The position numbers and the translations under genes are program-made. A stretch of DNA of 23,435 nt, taken from the NCBI GenBank assembly GCA_030587525.1, contig JAUQYW010000447.1, forward strand, positions 1-23,435. Reading direction: 5' to 3'. Numbering within the stretch: the first letter of the stretch is position 1; each line of letters begins with the position of its first letter. The notes under the pieces are model-generated. The model did not search any database. It had not been told where the DNA came from and saw only the letters and a program-made list of their open reading frames with translations. The stretch is from Candidatus Sigynarchaeota archaeon. GTDB lineage: Archaea; Asgardarchaeota; Lokiarchaeia; Sigynarchaeales; Sigynarchaeaceae. This document shows, piece after piece, positions 7,824 to 15,568 of this stretch.

Positions 7824-9764
7824 TCACGGGAGAGCCTTTTCGACCGAGAACTTTCTACGGCGGCGTATACACGTCTCGTGGACTCCTACCACCGAGATTC
7901 CCGCGATCAAGGCCACCAGGTAAAACCATGTCCAGTTAACAGACAGGAACAAATCCCGTGCGAGGTCGGTGTTCCCGTTCGAGACATCCGGGAAATATCG
8001 AATTGAGAACGGGGCTTCCGAGCCAGGGCCATTCACCGTGGCATTCAACTGATCGAAGAACGATGCATCGAACGTTTCGTTGATGCCAAGGATATCCTGT
8101 TCCGGGTATGAATGAAACGGGAAAAATGAAATCCACGTGCAGTTAAATGCCTTGGCAATCATCGCTTGCCGGGCAATCACATCGAATCCTGTCGCAACTT
8201 GTTGGGTGCCGTTCACGAATTGGGTGCCCGTGTAATTGCCGATGAACATGCTCCCCAACGTACCCATGCAACCGAGCAGTACGCCGATGCGCCCAGGATA
8301 GCCGGCACGCTCGAGCGTTGCTTGGAGCCTTTTACACTGGTAGTACAAGGCGTAGTGGGCGCAATCCGGCGGGAATCGATGCTGGTTGTACAGCATGGGG
8401 AGGAACTCGTCGAACGGCAGCGTGTTTATGTTGTTCATGGCAAAAGTGTCCATATCCCAGTCATTATCGAGCCCATCATTTATCAGTAAATCCCCATATG
8501 TCGTGGTGAATAGAATATGATCGACGCCATACGTCTTGTTCATGTCACTCGCGAAGGCCGACCAGGTCGCGTTAGTTTGCTCGTAATATCGAAGCCGGTG
8601 GAAGAATGCGAGGTAATTTTCCCGTGCTTGCATGTTCCGCTCGTAATCACGTTGTTCTTGGAAGGACTGGTTCAATGCGCCTCCCACGGGTAACTCACGG
8701 CGATCCATCCCTTCCTGGTCCGTGTGGAAGCCGACCACGTTGGTCAAGTTTGCTTCCACGATGACCTCTGCCGTGAGCCACGCGTTGAACAGCATGGCAC
8801 TAACGCCCCAATACCCCGTGGTGACGGAATAATCCGTGGGAAGACTGCACGGGATGGCATGAAGCGCGCAGAGAAACGTGATGTTCGTGGCATTGACCTT
8901 CCACGGGTTGAACTGAGCGATGATCCCGTCACGAATGCCTTTATACTCTTGCGTTTGCTTGTAATTCGTGAGGTTCATCCACCACATGTACGGGTCTTGC
9001 GTGTAGTCGGCATACGTGATGAAATCCGCGACGCCCGTGATGATGCGGACCCCGAGGGCATTCAACGACTCGCGCAAGCTCTGGTTGTACAGCGCGTAGT
9101 CCGACGGGCCATAAAATTGGAATTTTGTCTGGTAATTGCCAGGGTGGAGCGTGACCGACGCGGTGGGCGAGATGAACCAGTTGTTAACGAAAGCCGCGGT
9201 GAGGAACCCGCTTCCAGCAATGAGAAATATGAAACTGAAATGAACCACCTTGTATTTTTTGAAAAGCTTCGAGTTCTTGCTTGTCGCGGAGCGAATATTT
9301 TCCTTGATCGTGGCGTGACGAGCGGCACCCGTCAATCCCTGTCGCACCTTCCACTGCCGCACCCCGACGAATATTATATGAAGGAGGGAAAATGCGACGC
9401 CGATGAGAAGGAGAACGCCATATATCGATTGCACCACGCCGAAGAATTGCCACGCGCCGAACACGCGATTGAGCCTAATGTACGGCGTGTAGATCATCTC
9501 TCCGATCACATACACGGCAACGGGCGCCAGCACGACGATGCTAACCCGATGATTACTCAAGAAATAGCCGTACGCCGATGCCGAGACTAGTAAAATACCG
9601 AGAACGAGTTGATACCACGGCTCGACCGTGAAAATGCCGGGATAACCCCACATCATGCTCGCAAGACCGAAGCACCACGTGCCACCGAGGATGGCGCTCG
9701 CCACGCTGTACACGCGCATCACGAACGTCGTGATCTCGCTGCCAATTCCAGGACGTTTTCTCAT
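7824..9764 (-). CDS. large membrane-anchored extracellular glycoprotein, possibly TIM-barrel-like
   Basis: A 646-residue protein I cannot assign to a family. Five hydrophobic helices (about 14-38, 49-69, 74-92, 106-133, 173-198) precede a soluble region of about 410 residues, then a final membrane helix (611-629) and a basic tail RRRRK. Fourteen N-x-S/T sequons, all after helix 5, indicate that this region is outside the cell. Alternating strand-like segments ending in polar residues (NVVGFHTDQEG 342-352, HILFTTTYGD 416-425, LPMLYNQHR 455-463, RIGVLLGCMG 492-501, CTWISFFPFHSYPE 542-555) look like a beta/alpha barrel such as a glycoside hydrolase; Glu351 is a candidate active-site residue. That is inference. 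The start is preceded by AGTGA a few bases upstream on the minus strand. Confidence 0.8.
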   Translation of the reverse strand: MRKRPGIGSEITTFVMRVYSVASAILGGTWCFGLASMMWGYPGIFTVEPWYQLVLGILLVSASAYGYFLSNHRVSIVVLAPVAVYVIGEMIYTPYIRLNRVFGAWQFFGVVQSIYGVLLLIGVAFSLLHIIFVGVRQWKVRQGLTGAARHATIKENIRSATSKNSKLFKKYKVVHFSFIFLIAGSGFLTAAFVNNWFISPTASVTLHPGNYQTKFQFYGPSDYALYNQSLRESLNALGVRIITGVADFITYADYTQDPYMWWMNLTNYKQTQEYKGIRDGIIAQFNPWKVNATNITFLCALHAIPCSLPTDYSVTTGYWGVSAMLFNAWLTAEVIVEANLTNVVGFHTDQEGMDRRELPVGGALNQSFQEQRDYERNMQARENYLAFFHRLRYYEQTNATWSAFASDMNKTYGVDHILFTTTYGDLLINDGLDNDWDMDTFAMNNINTLPFDEFLPMLYNQHRFPPDCAHYALYYQCKRLQATLERAGYPGRIGVLLGCMGTLGSMFIGNYTGTQFVNGTQQVATGFDVIARQAMIAKAFNCTWISFFPFHSYPEQDILGINETFDASFFDQLNATVNGPGSEAPFSIRYFPDVSNGNTDLARDLFLSVNWTWFYLVALIAGISVVGVHETCIRRRRKFSVEKALP

Positions 9765-9853
9765 GTTTCACTTGAAGCAAGGCAAGGCATTAAATCGCAT
9801 ATGCAATTTCTTGAAGGTCGAAAAATTAAGGATCGTTCAAAGCAAGCTTGCAA

Positions 9854-10972
9854 TCAACTAGTCGAAGGGATGGTGACGGTTTCCTTGCCAGTCACGTCGA
9901 CTTTTTTCACGATCTCGTTTCCTTGATCGTCAAGGTACACCCGCCCGGATTGCACGAGTGATGCAAAGAGATCCTTGCGCTGTTTGGGGTCCGCCACGCA
10001 GATCAGCGAGCAAAAGCCGCACCGTGGATTCGTTTCCTCAAGGGGTCGCAGTGCAACGTTGCCACTCTTTCCCGTACACATGAACGAGTTCTTTATCCTC
10101 AAATAGAAATGCCGGTGCGCGCGTCGCGTTTTCGGGGAGAATAACAGATTCCAAAATATCTTGATCTTGGTCACCCGCTTCCGCATTTCAGCTTCGGGAA
10201 TGTCCGCCACGCAAACAGCGCCTGGACTCCAGGTGCTCCATTTCTTGTCCTTAGACAAGCCGGTGAAACCCGCACAACCGAATCCGCAGCGCATGATCGT
10301 GTGCCGCTTGGAAGGTACTTGTGGAATGCCGCCGATGATGACGGGCGGTCCTGTTTCATCCATCGAGAAAAAGCCCGTCGTGCAAGCCTGGACGCAGAGC
10401 TTGCATTTGTTGCATTGATTTTTTTCGGCCATCGGATCCGCATCAAACGGAGCCGTCGTGAGCACTCCCCCGAGGAACACCGCCCCGCCATGCTCCTTCG
10501 TCACGACGTTGCCAGACCAGCCGAGTTGCCCCAGGCCGGCGGCGACTGCGCCGTACCGGAGTGAAAAATCGGGGTACGCTATGTCTATCGAAAACAGCGT
10601 GTTGTAGCTCACACTTTTTCCTGGTTTATTTCCTCTATAGCGTGCGTTAGGTACCACGGGAAATGCCTTGTACGTGGTATTCGCCTCGATGAGCCGGGCG
10701 ATCTCCTGGGCAGTCTTCCAGGCGGTCGTGTACGCGAAATATTGATATTGTTTGATGCTGGTGCGCTCAACCTTGGTAAAATACGCCTTCAATGCTTCGA
10801 TCGGCGCCGCATATGCCCAGATGATGCAGCTTTGCGCGCCGGGAAGGCAATAGTCCATGTTGCCGGAAGGTGGCGCTTGAGCAAGGCGATTGCGGCTGCC
10901 AAATCCGACCAGCGAGGCTCCCATGCCCAGCACGGTCTTCTTTATCTCGTTTTTCAGCTCCGGCAAGTCCAT
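9854..10972 (-). CDS. QueG-like 4Fe-4S iron-sulfur protein
   Basis: A 372-residue protein related to epoxyqueuosine reductase and the cobalamin/iron-sulfur reductase superfamily. The region 125-180 matches the QueG core (RYGAVAAGLGQLGWSGN then FLGGVLT). The first ferredoxin motif is C-x2-C-x2-C-x3-C at Cys187, 190, 193 and 197; a second, C-x2-C-x3-C, is at Cys318, 321 and 325, as in the C-terminal half of QueG. Additional Cys at 229, 233, 254 and 299 may supply the remaining ligands. The usual Pro after the cluster cysteines is missing (Thr198, Val326), unlike canonical QueG. Archaea generally make archaeosine rather than queuosine, so another redox role is likely. GAGGAA about seven bases before the ATG supports the start; the upstream MFS gene ends 46 bases away. 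Confidence 0.78.
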   Translation of the reverse strand: MDLPELKNEIKKTVLGMGASLVGFGSRNRLAQAPPSGNMDYCLPGAQSCIIWAYAAPIEALKAYFTKVERTSIKQYQYFAYTTAWKTAQEIARLIEANTTYKAFPVVPNARYRGNKPGKSVSYNTLFSIDIAYPDFSLRYGAVAAGLGQLGWSGNVVTKEHGGAVFLGGVLTTAPFDADPMAEKNQCNKCKLCVQACTTGFFSMDETGPPVIIGGIPQVPSKRHTIMRCGFGCAGFTGLSKDKKWSTWSPGAVCVADIPEAEMRKRVTKIKIFWNLLFSPKTRRAHRHFYLRIKNSFMCTGKSGNVALRPLEETNPRCGFCSLICVADPKQRKDLFASLVQSGRVYLDDQGNEIVKKVDVTGKETVTIPSTS

Positions 10973-11018
10973 GATGCATTCCTCGCGGCGCCCAGTACAT
11001 AAGAATTTCCCGATGAAA

Positions 11019-12314
11019 TTACCTGGTCCCGGATTCGTGCTTCTGCCACGCGAACGAGGCCAAGAGGATCGCGCTCGTTATCGCGGCAACCACGAAGGCT
11101 AGGAGAAACGGGAGCGCCGAATTGAACACGCCCACGATGCTCGAAAGAAGGCCTGAGAAAAGGATTCCGATACCAACCGCGGCCTCGTACGCGCCAGCTT
11201 TGGTTCCTTTTTCCGTGCTCGTGAGCTCCATGGTCAAGATCATGCCGATCGCGAACGTGTAGCCGGAAAAAGCTCCGTAGGCGGCACATGCAAAGAGTAA
11301 GACGTCGGGGTTTGGAACAGCGAAAATGATGAACATTGCCACGGCCATTCCCGCGGGCGCGCCGAGCATGAACTTGAGCTTCGTCGCGGGTTCCAAGCGT
11401 CCCGTGTGGTAGAACGTGGCCGTGCGGCCGATGCCGAGGCCGAAGGTGATAATGCCGGTCACAAGCGCCAGGTCAAAGCCCGGGAAAAAAAGGCTGGTAG
11501 TGGTGCTGAGGTATTGAACGCCGTATGCCGGAAATATCGTGAACATGATCTGGTTGTCGAACGCGAACACGAGTGGCAAGATAAACACGGCGAGTTTCGT
11601 GAATACCACGTTCCTCCTTGACTTGCCCTGGATCATGGGCTTCATCTCCGGCCGCTCGGTTGCACGAGCCGAGCGTTCCTTTTCGAGCAGCCGTGCAAGA
11701 TCTGCTGGACCCAGGATGTAAAAATATGCCACGCACGCGATCACCCCGGCGAGGCACATGAGAAACGCGAACGCGACGAGATAGTTAAAAATCGCCGAGT
11801 ATATCCCGCCAAGTAATGGACCACTCGCGAGCCCGATCGACCACGCGATCATGAAGCGGCTCAGCACCCGGGCGTGCGTCGCCTGGCCGAGGGGCTCGCT
11901 GGTTTCCGACATGAACGCGCCGAGGACGGGGAAGAAAAAAGCGAAGAAAAAGGCACATGCCGCGTAGCTCAAGAACAAGTGAAATGGGTGGGTGGCAAAG
12001 AGAATCGTGAACAAATTAACCAAGGCGAAGCCGGTCATGCCGATGATGATGGCTTTTTTGCGGCCAATGCGATCCGAGAGCCTTCCGAGCAAAAACGGAG
12101 CCCAGCAGTAGGTCACACCGTAACCCATGGACACGATGCCGACCCAGAACGACTTTTCGGCGGCTGACATCCCTGCTGCTGTCGTCAAGATGTCCGTATA
12201 CAGCGAAATCGCGAAACTCACGAGGCCGACCGACACGTCGCCAAGAAACGACAACAAGTACGACACGTGGACGGCGCGCTTCCAGCCGGTGCTTGCGCGG
12301 GATTCAATTGCCAT
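11019..12314 (-). CDS. MFS transporter
   Basis: A polytopic membrane protein of 431 residues from the preferred start, with about twelve hydrophobic helices and the MFS motif A loop GRLSDRIGRKK between helices 2 and 3, as in DHA-type and sugar-type permeases. The frame is open further upstream to 12431, but the extra 39 residues are polar and unlike a transporter N-terminus. A TATA-like CTTATTTT (plus coordinates 12336-12343) lies about 26 bases before the ATG at 12314, as expected for a leaderless archaeal transcript; Met at 12329 is the other option. It is followed by the QueG-like gene, probably in one transcript. Substrate cannot be told from sequence. Confidence 0.83.
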   Translation of the reverse strand: MAIESRASTGWKRAVHVSYLLSFLGDVSVGLVSFAISLYTDILTTAAGMSAAEKSFWVGIVSMGYGVTYCWAPFLLGRLSDRIGRKKAIIIGMTGFALVNLFTILFATHPFHLFLSYAACAFFFAFFFPVLGAFMSETSEPLGQATHARVLSRFMIAWSIGLASGPLLGGIYSAIFNYLVAFAFLMCLAGVIACVAYFYILGPADLARLLEKERSARATERPEMKPMIQGKSRRNVVFTKLAVFILPLVFAFDNQIMFTIFPAYGVQYLSTTTSLFFPGFDLALVTGIITFGLGIGRTATFYHTGRLEPATKLKFMLGAPAGMAVAMFIIFAVPNPDVLLFACAAYGAFSGYTFAIGMILTMELTSTEKGTKAGAYEAAVGIGILFSGLLSSIVGVFNSALPFLLAFVVAAITSAILLASFAWQKHESGTR

Positions 12315-12320
12315 GGGTGA

Positions 12321-12533
12321 ACCAACCATCCGCGCAAAATAAGGCTTCGAGGAACTCTCACGGTAAAGATCGGGATTGAAACCACGTTGAGCATCTTGCC
12401 GGTGCTGCGAAAAATGGACAAGGTGGGCCAACCCTTGCTCGGCAAGCTATTATCCTTTATCGATGACTTGGCCAAGGTCGATCCCGCGAAAAGCCAGCAA
12501 GGGAAGGAGCCAGGGTACGTGGTCACGGCGTGA
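12321..12533 (+). pseudogene. possible gene remnant or very small gene
   Basis: Between the minus-strand MFS gene and the radical SAM gene, frame 3 is open for 70 codons and ends in TGA at 12531-12533. From about 12384 the translation reads like a normal protein end: TLSILPVLRKMDKVGQPLLG, then an amphipathic helix (KLLSFIDDLAKVD) and a charged tail ending GYVVTA. The only ATG (12414) would give a 39-residue peptide and has no ribosome binding site. It may be the 3' end of a gene whose 5' part was lost, or a chance frame. The rest of the MFS-to-radical-SAM spacer holds only the promoter described separately. Confidence 0.25.
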
Positions 12534-12656
12534 AGCATACTTCCTTATTTGTTAAAAAAAATGACTGGACCGGTTTGGACGATCAACCGAAACGCGTGCG
12601 ATACCGGTGGAAATAAAAGCATTTAATGTACGTCTATGCGTGTCGTGGCTAAATTG

Positions 12657-12697
12657 TTTAAATAGATGGTATGTCGAAGTTGACACGTCGTGCACGA
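12657..12697 (+). promoter_or_regulatory. promoter with palindrome upstream of radical SAM gene
   Basis: TTTAAATA (12657-12664) is a good archaeal TATA box. A start of transcription would fall near 12687, exactly where a perfect ten-base palindrome TCGTGCACGA (12688-12697) lies. A dimeric repressor bound there would block initiation. The resulting 5' leader would be about 80 bases and carries the ribosome binding site GAGGGGTGA (12752-12760). Confidence 0.4.
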
Positions 12698-12765
12698 GCT
12701 GGAACCCGTCGAATTGCCAGCCAGTATGCCGATCGCGGCGATTTTCATCGCGAGGGGTGATAACT

Positions 12766-13644
12766 ATGTCCAAGCCTTCCGTCTTGAAGAAGTTTTACGT
12801 GAACCAGAACCGGGGTTGCTTTTCCATGCCCAAGTGGTCATTGAACCCGTACGGGCACGCTTGCGCCTTCCGCTGCGTGTATTGTTATGCCGACCCGGAA
12901 GAAGAGATCCTGCCGCAGCTGGACCCCGGCCAGCTGGAAATCGAGCTCCCGAACGCCGAGTTCTTGCCGGTGCGGCTCGGGACCTATTCTGATCCATACC
13001 CGCCGGTCGAAGCGGAGCTTTGCATCACGCGCCGGTGCCTGGAAATCATCAGCCGTCTGGGGCGGCCCATCGAGGTCGTGACGAAGTCCGAACTCGTGGC
13101 GCGCGACGCGGAACTACTTGGCAAGGCCGTCGTCGAAATCTCGATAAACACCCTCGACACAAGCATTTCAACGAAATTCGAGCCGGGCGCCCCGCCACCC
13201 GAGCGGCGGCTTGCCGCGATCAGGGCATTGACCGGGAAGGGCGTCCACGTCGTGGCCCGCATCGACCCGATCATCCCGCTGCATTGCAACGAGGAAAATG
13301 TATCGGCATTACTTGAAGCGCTCGCGCACGCTGGTGTCGGCCACGTGATCGCCAAGTTCCTCCAGCTCACGAGCGGCAATTTCGACCGGATCAAGGCGAT
13401 CGACCCCGCGCTCGCAGATTTGTACCAGCAGCACGGTGTCTTGCAAGGGCGATACCGCTATCTGCCGCGAGAAATGCGGGAAGGCCTCATGACGTTCTTG
13501 CGGAAGAAGTGCGACGATGCTGGGGTGAAAATGTCGGTGTGCCGCGAGCCAGACTTGTGCTTCCTTTCATCGGCCCCTTGCGATGTCCACTTGAAGGCAC
13601 TCATGCGGGAGCATGGAGAATCGAGCGAATCCCCAAAAACGTGA
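12766..13644 (+). CDS. SPL-family radical SAM protein (SplB/COG1533-like)
   Basis: A 292-residue radical SAM enzyme. The [4Fe-4S]/SAM motif is C-x3-C-x2-C at Cys33, Cys37 and Cys40 in GHACAFRCVYCYAD, typical of the spore-photoproduct-lyase-like (SplB, Rv2578c-type) group rather than of biosynthetic radical SAM enzymes. Later conserved pieces fit the partial TIM barrel: GTYSDPYPPVE, VVTKSELVARD, VEISINTLD and ARIDPIIP. The group includes DNA photoproduct repair enzymes, but most members have no proven function. The start is fixed by the strong ribosome binding site GAGGGGTGA five bases before the ATG; a frame open to 12607 would add a Cys- and Trp-rich leader unlike the family and is not used. 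The gene converges on the serpin gene with 29 bases between. Confidence 0.85.
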   Translation: MSKPSVLKKFYVNQNRGCFSMPKWSLNPYGHACAFRCVYCYADPEEEILPQLDPGQLEIELPNAEFLPVRLGTYSDPYPPVEAELCITRRCLEIISRLGRPIEVVTKSELVARDAELLGKAVVEISINTLDTSISTKFEPGAPPPERRLAAIRALTGKGVHVVARIDPIIPLHCNEENVSALLEALAHAGVGHVIAKFLQLTSGNFDRIKAIDPALADLYQQHGVLQGRYRYLPREMREGLMTFLRKKCDDAGVKMSVCREPDLCFLSSAPCDVHLKALMREHGESSESPKT

Positions 13645-13673
13645 ACAGAACTCGGAATAAAAGCCATAATCTT

Positions 13674-14678
13674 TTATATATTTAACGTATTCGGGTTCTT
13701 CCACGCATCCGGCGCGAAATATCCCGCGAACAGTGGCCAGTTCAACGATTCCCGCGCGATCCAGAGGATGAAGGGCCGCGTGATGCAATACATCATCGTG
13801 GGCGGTGGATATCCGGTGATGCTCATCTTGAAGGATGCGGCGCTTTTCACCCGGAGTCCCAGTTCATTCATGCGCACCCTCGTTTGCTGGAGCGCGTGGT
13901 CGATCTTGTACGGAGTTGTTTTCGTCGCATCTCCGCCGGTTACTTGCAATCCCACGAGGAAATCCAAGGCAGTCGTTTCATCAAACGCTACCATGGGAAA
14001 TGAAAAATCCGTGAATTCGGTTTGCACGGGCACTGCCGTGGTTTGCCACGACGCGACCTGTCGCAACAAATCGAAACCACTGGCGTGGGTCTCCGGAGCC
14101 AGGGTTATGAACACCTTATCGGGGGTTTTCGTGAGGATCTGGATGATAGGGCTGGGATGCTGGGGGTTGTGGAAAACACGGACTGCTTTGGCAGGCATTT
14201 TAACTGCCGGGAAGGTGTTTTGCCAGCTCCTGGACCTGACTATCCGCTTGAATACCATCTGGCTGGTTGAATAATCAGGCCCGGCAGGGCAATCAGCGTG
14301 TTCTTCTACGCTATGATAGACCCGATAAATTTCCGGGGCCCCGCGTTCTATTAGCGTTATCGTCCCTGCATCGTACCAGGATTCAAGGAGATCCATGACC
14401 GCGGCGGTTGAGATGGCGAGAGGATCTTGAGTTGGATCTAGCTTTATATCGAAATGGTGCTGTTCGAGAAATATATTGACCGAATCAACTCCTGTGTCGG
14501 CGATCCCATCGATCTCGGGAATCTTGTCAAGATGCGGGCTGATAGCGTCATAAAAATCGTTGATGAAGTCCGATTGGATCTTGGAAATGGGAATAAAGGC
14601 CAACGGGGCACCCAATTTTCGATCGATGGCCTGGAGACCGGCAGCGGTCGGATACGCCGTGACCGAAAAAGATTTCAT
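13674..14678 (-). CDS. divergent serpin-family protein
   Basis: A 334-residue protein whose C-terminal half follows the serpin fold order. Visible are a strand/helix pair FITLAP...LLRQVASW, the strand 2C/6A-like VPVQTEFTDFSFPMVAFDET, the pre-loop strand QQTRVRMNELG, a reactive-loop-like segment of about 25 residues, and the C-terminal strands RPFILWIAR...PLFAGYFAPDAWK. The last block aligns with the RPF/PLFMGKV...P signature of serpins at the expected distance of about 30 residues from the hinge. The hinge reads E-L-G-L-R-V-K-S-A-A-S; bulky Leu, Val and Lys where inhibitors have Thr and Ala suggest it is non-inhibitory. The N-terminal part is not recognisable. No signal peptide is present. 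The start is chosen because a TATA-like box lies 26 bases upstream; the frame extends 36 Arg-rich residues further. Confidence 0.68.
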   Translation of the reverse strand: MKSFSVTAYPTAAGLQAIDRKLGAPLAFIPISKIQSDFINDFYDAISPHLDKIPEIDGIADTGVDSVNIFLEQHHFDIKLDPTQDPLAISTAAVMDLLESWYDAGTITLIERGAPEIYRVYHSVEEHADCPAGPDYSTSQMVFKRIVRSRSWQNTFPAVKMPAKAVRVFHNPQHPSPIIQILTKTPDKVFITLAPETHASGFDLLRQVASWQTTAVPVQTEFTDFSFPMVAFDETTALDFLVGLQVTGGDATKTTPYKIDHALQQTRVRMNELGLRVKSAASFKMSITGYPPPTMMYCITRPFILWIARESLNWPLFAGYFAPDAWKNPNTLNI

Positions 14679-14700
14679 GAAGGAAATGATCGTGCTCACG

Positions 14701-14708
14701 TTCTTAAA
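14701..14708 (-). promoter_or_regulatory. TATA box of the serpin gene
   Basis: On the minus strand the sequence reads GGGAGACG then TTTAAGAA, a purine-rich BRE-like stretch followed by a TATA box. Its centre is about 26 bases before the ATG at 14678, the spacing expected for a leaderless archaeal transcript. The stretch between here and the next promoter (14709-14930) holds only AT-rich sequence without a gene. Confidence 0.4.
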
Positions 14709-14932
14709 CGTCTCCCTTCTTGCACGCCGCGCTCTCGGAGCGAAATAATGAGAACGAGGATGGTGGTGAATGCATCCCTTGAACAAGACGACACATGAAA
14801 CAAAATGTAGAAGAAAGTTGATACCTTGTTTTTTTAAGCATATACCGTATTTTTTCTATTATGAGGATTCTTCGATGCCTTCATCGCAAGCAACTCAACA
14901 AATTTTCCCTTAATCTTGCTAACCAGCATCTT

Positions 14933-14993
14933 TTTATAATGAATAATGATTACTATAGTTCGATTCGGTTGTAATGTGAAGTGGCCGAATCGA
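14933..14993 (+). promoter_or_regulatory. TATA box plus 5'-leader inverted repeat
   Basis: TTTATAAT (14933-14940) predicts a transcription start near 14963. A perfect nine-base inverted repeat, TCGATTCGG (14960-14968) and CCGAATCGA (14985-14993), begins there with a 16-base loop. It could be an operator or a hairpin at the very 5' end of the mRNA for the small membrane protein that starts at 15031. Confidence 0.4.
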
Positions 14994-15030
14994 TTGCATA
15001 ATTTGTAAAACGTAAAAGGTGCTTGAAAAT

Positions 15031-15459
15031 ATGCCAGATAAGAAGGAAGTAAAAGAATCTAGTTGGCTTTTGAATCTCTTTATGCTCATCGTCGGTGCGA
15101 TCTCCATCATGCTGGACGTGACTGCGAGAATATTCCTTTATTTTGGGCAGCCCTCCTGGTGGCCTTTCACGGGGCCTGCAACGGCGGTATTCTCATGGCT
15201 GGTAGGCGGAACGATAATCGGCGTGTGGATGTTCATCGGAGCGCTCGGTCTTTGGAAAGAGAAAGCTTGGGCCCTCGGAGTCGCCTTCGTGTGCTTCACG
15301 CTCATCCTGGGCAACGGATTGATAGGTGTTATCTCAGCGATCATCGCCGAACCAATTAATTTCTGGATGTTCTGGGCGGATTACGTTGCACTCATTATGG
15401 TCGTGTTCTCGGCGGTTGGGTTCATCTACTTGCTCATCACCCGGAATCGCTATCATTAA
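15031..15459 (+). CDS. small four-helix integral membrane protein
   Basis: A 142-residue protein with four predicted membrane helices (around residues 12-32, 43-69, 75-100 and 106-133) and short charged ends (MPDKKEVKESS at the start, RNRYH at the end). I do not recognise the family. The repeated pattern of Gly- and Trp-rich helices resembles small conserved membrane proteins of unknown function rather than a transporter. The ATG at 15031 is preferred to the in-frame GTG at 15019 because AAGGTG (15016-15021) is correctly placed as its ribosome binding site. It is transcribed alone from a promoter with an inverted repeat in the leader and ends in T-rich sequence. Confidence 0.72.
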   Translation: MPDKKEVKESSWLLNLFMLIVGAISIMLDVTARIFLYFGQPSWWPFTGPATAVFSWLVGGTIIGVWMFIGALGLWKEKAWALGVAFVCFTLILGNGLIGVISAIIAEPINFWMFWADYVALIMVVFSAVGFIYLLITRNRYH

Positions 15460-15481
15460 GAAAAACCAGAACCATAATGTC

Positions 15482-15502
15482 TTTTTTATTCCTATTTTTT
15501 TC
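15482..15502 (+). terminator. U-rich terminator after the small membrane protein gene
   Basis: Two T runs (15482-15487 and 15495-15502) follow the stop codon by 22 bases, as in archaeal intrinsic termination. A short inverted repeat, ATGGCT and AGCCAT (15534-15546), lies further on, between the two convergent genes, and may help stop transcription from the other side. Confidence 0.45.
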
Positions 15503-15568
15503 CAAGAGCGCCAAGGCTTGAGCTTTAGCAGATATGGCTAAGCCATCTTATTATAGATAAAATGCTTG

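Noticed and set aside
8724..9590. Plus-strand open frame of 288 codons opposite the 646-residue membrane protein
   Set aside because: The translation is Arg/His/Glu-rich without hydrophobic core, while the minus frame has clear membrane helices and sequons.
12607..12765. 53-codon upstream extension of the radical SAM gene
   Set aside because: The extension contains the promoter and the strong ribosome binding site at 12752-12760, which supports the ATG at 12766.
14679..14786. 36-codon Arg-rich extension of the serpin gene
   Set aside because: It would run through the TATA box at 14701-14708 and is not protein-like; the ATG at 14678 fits a leaderless start.
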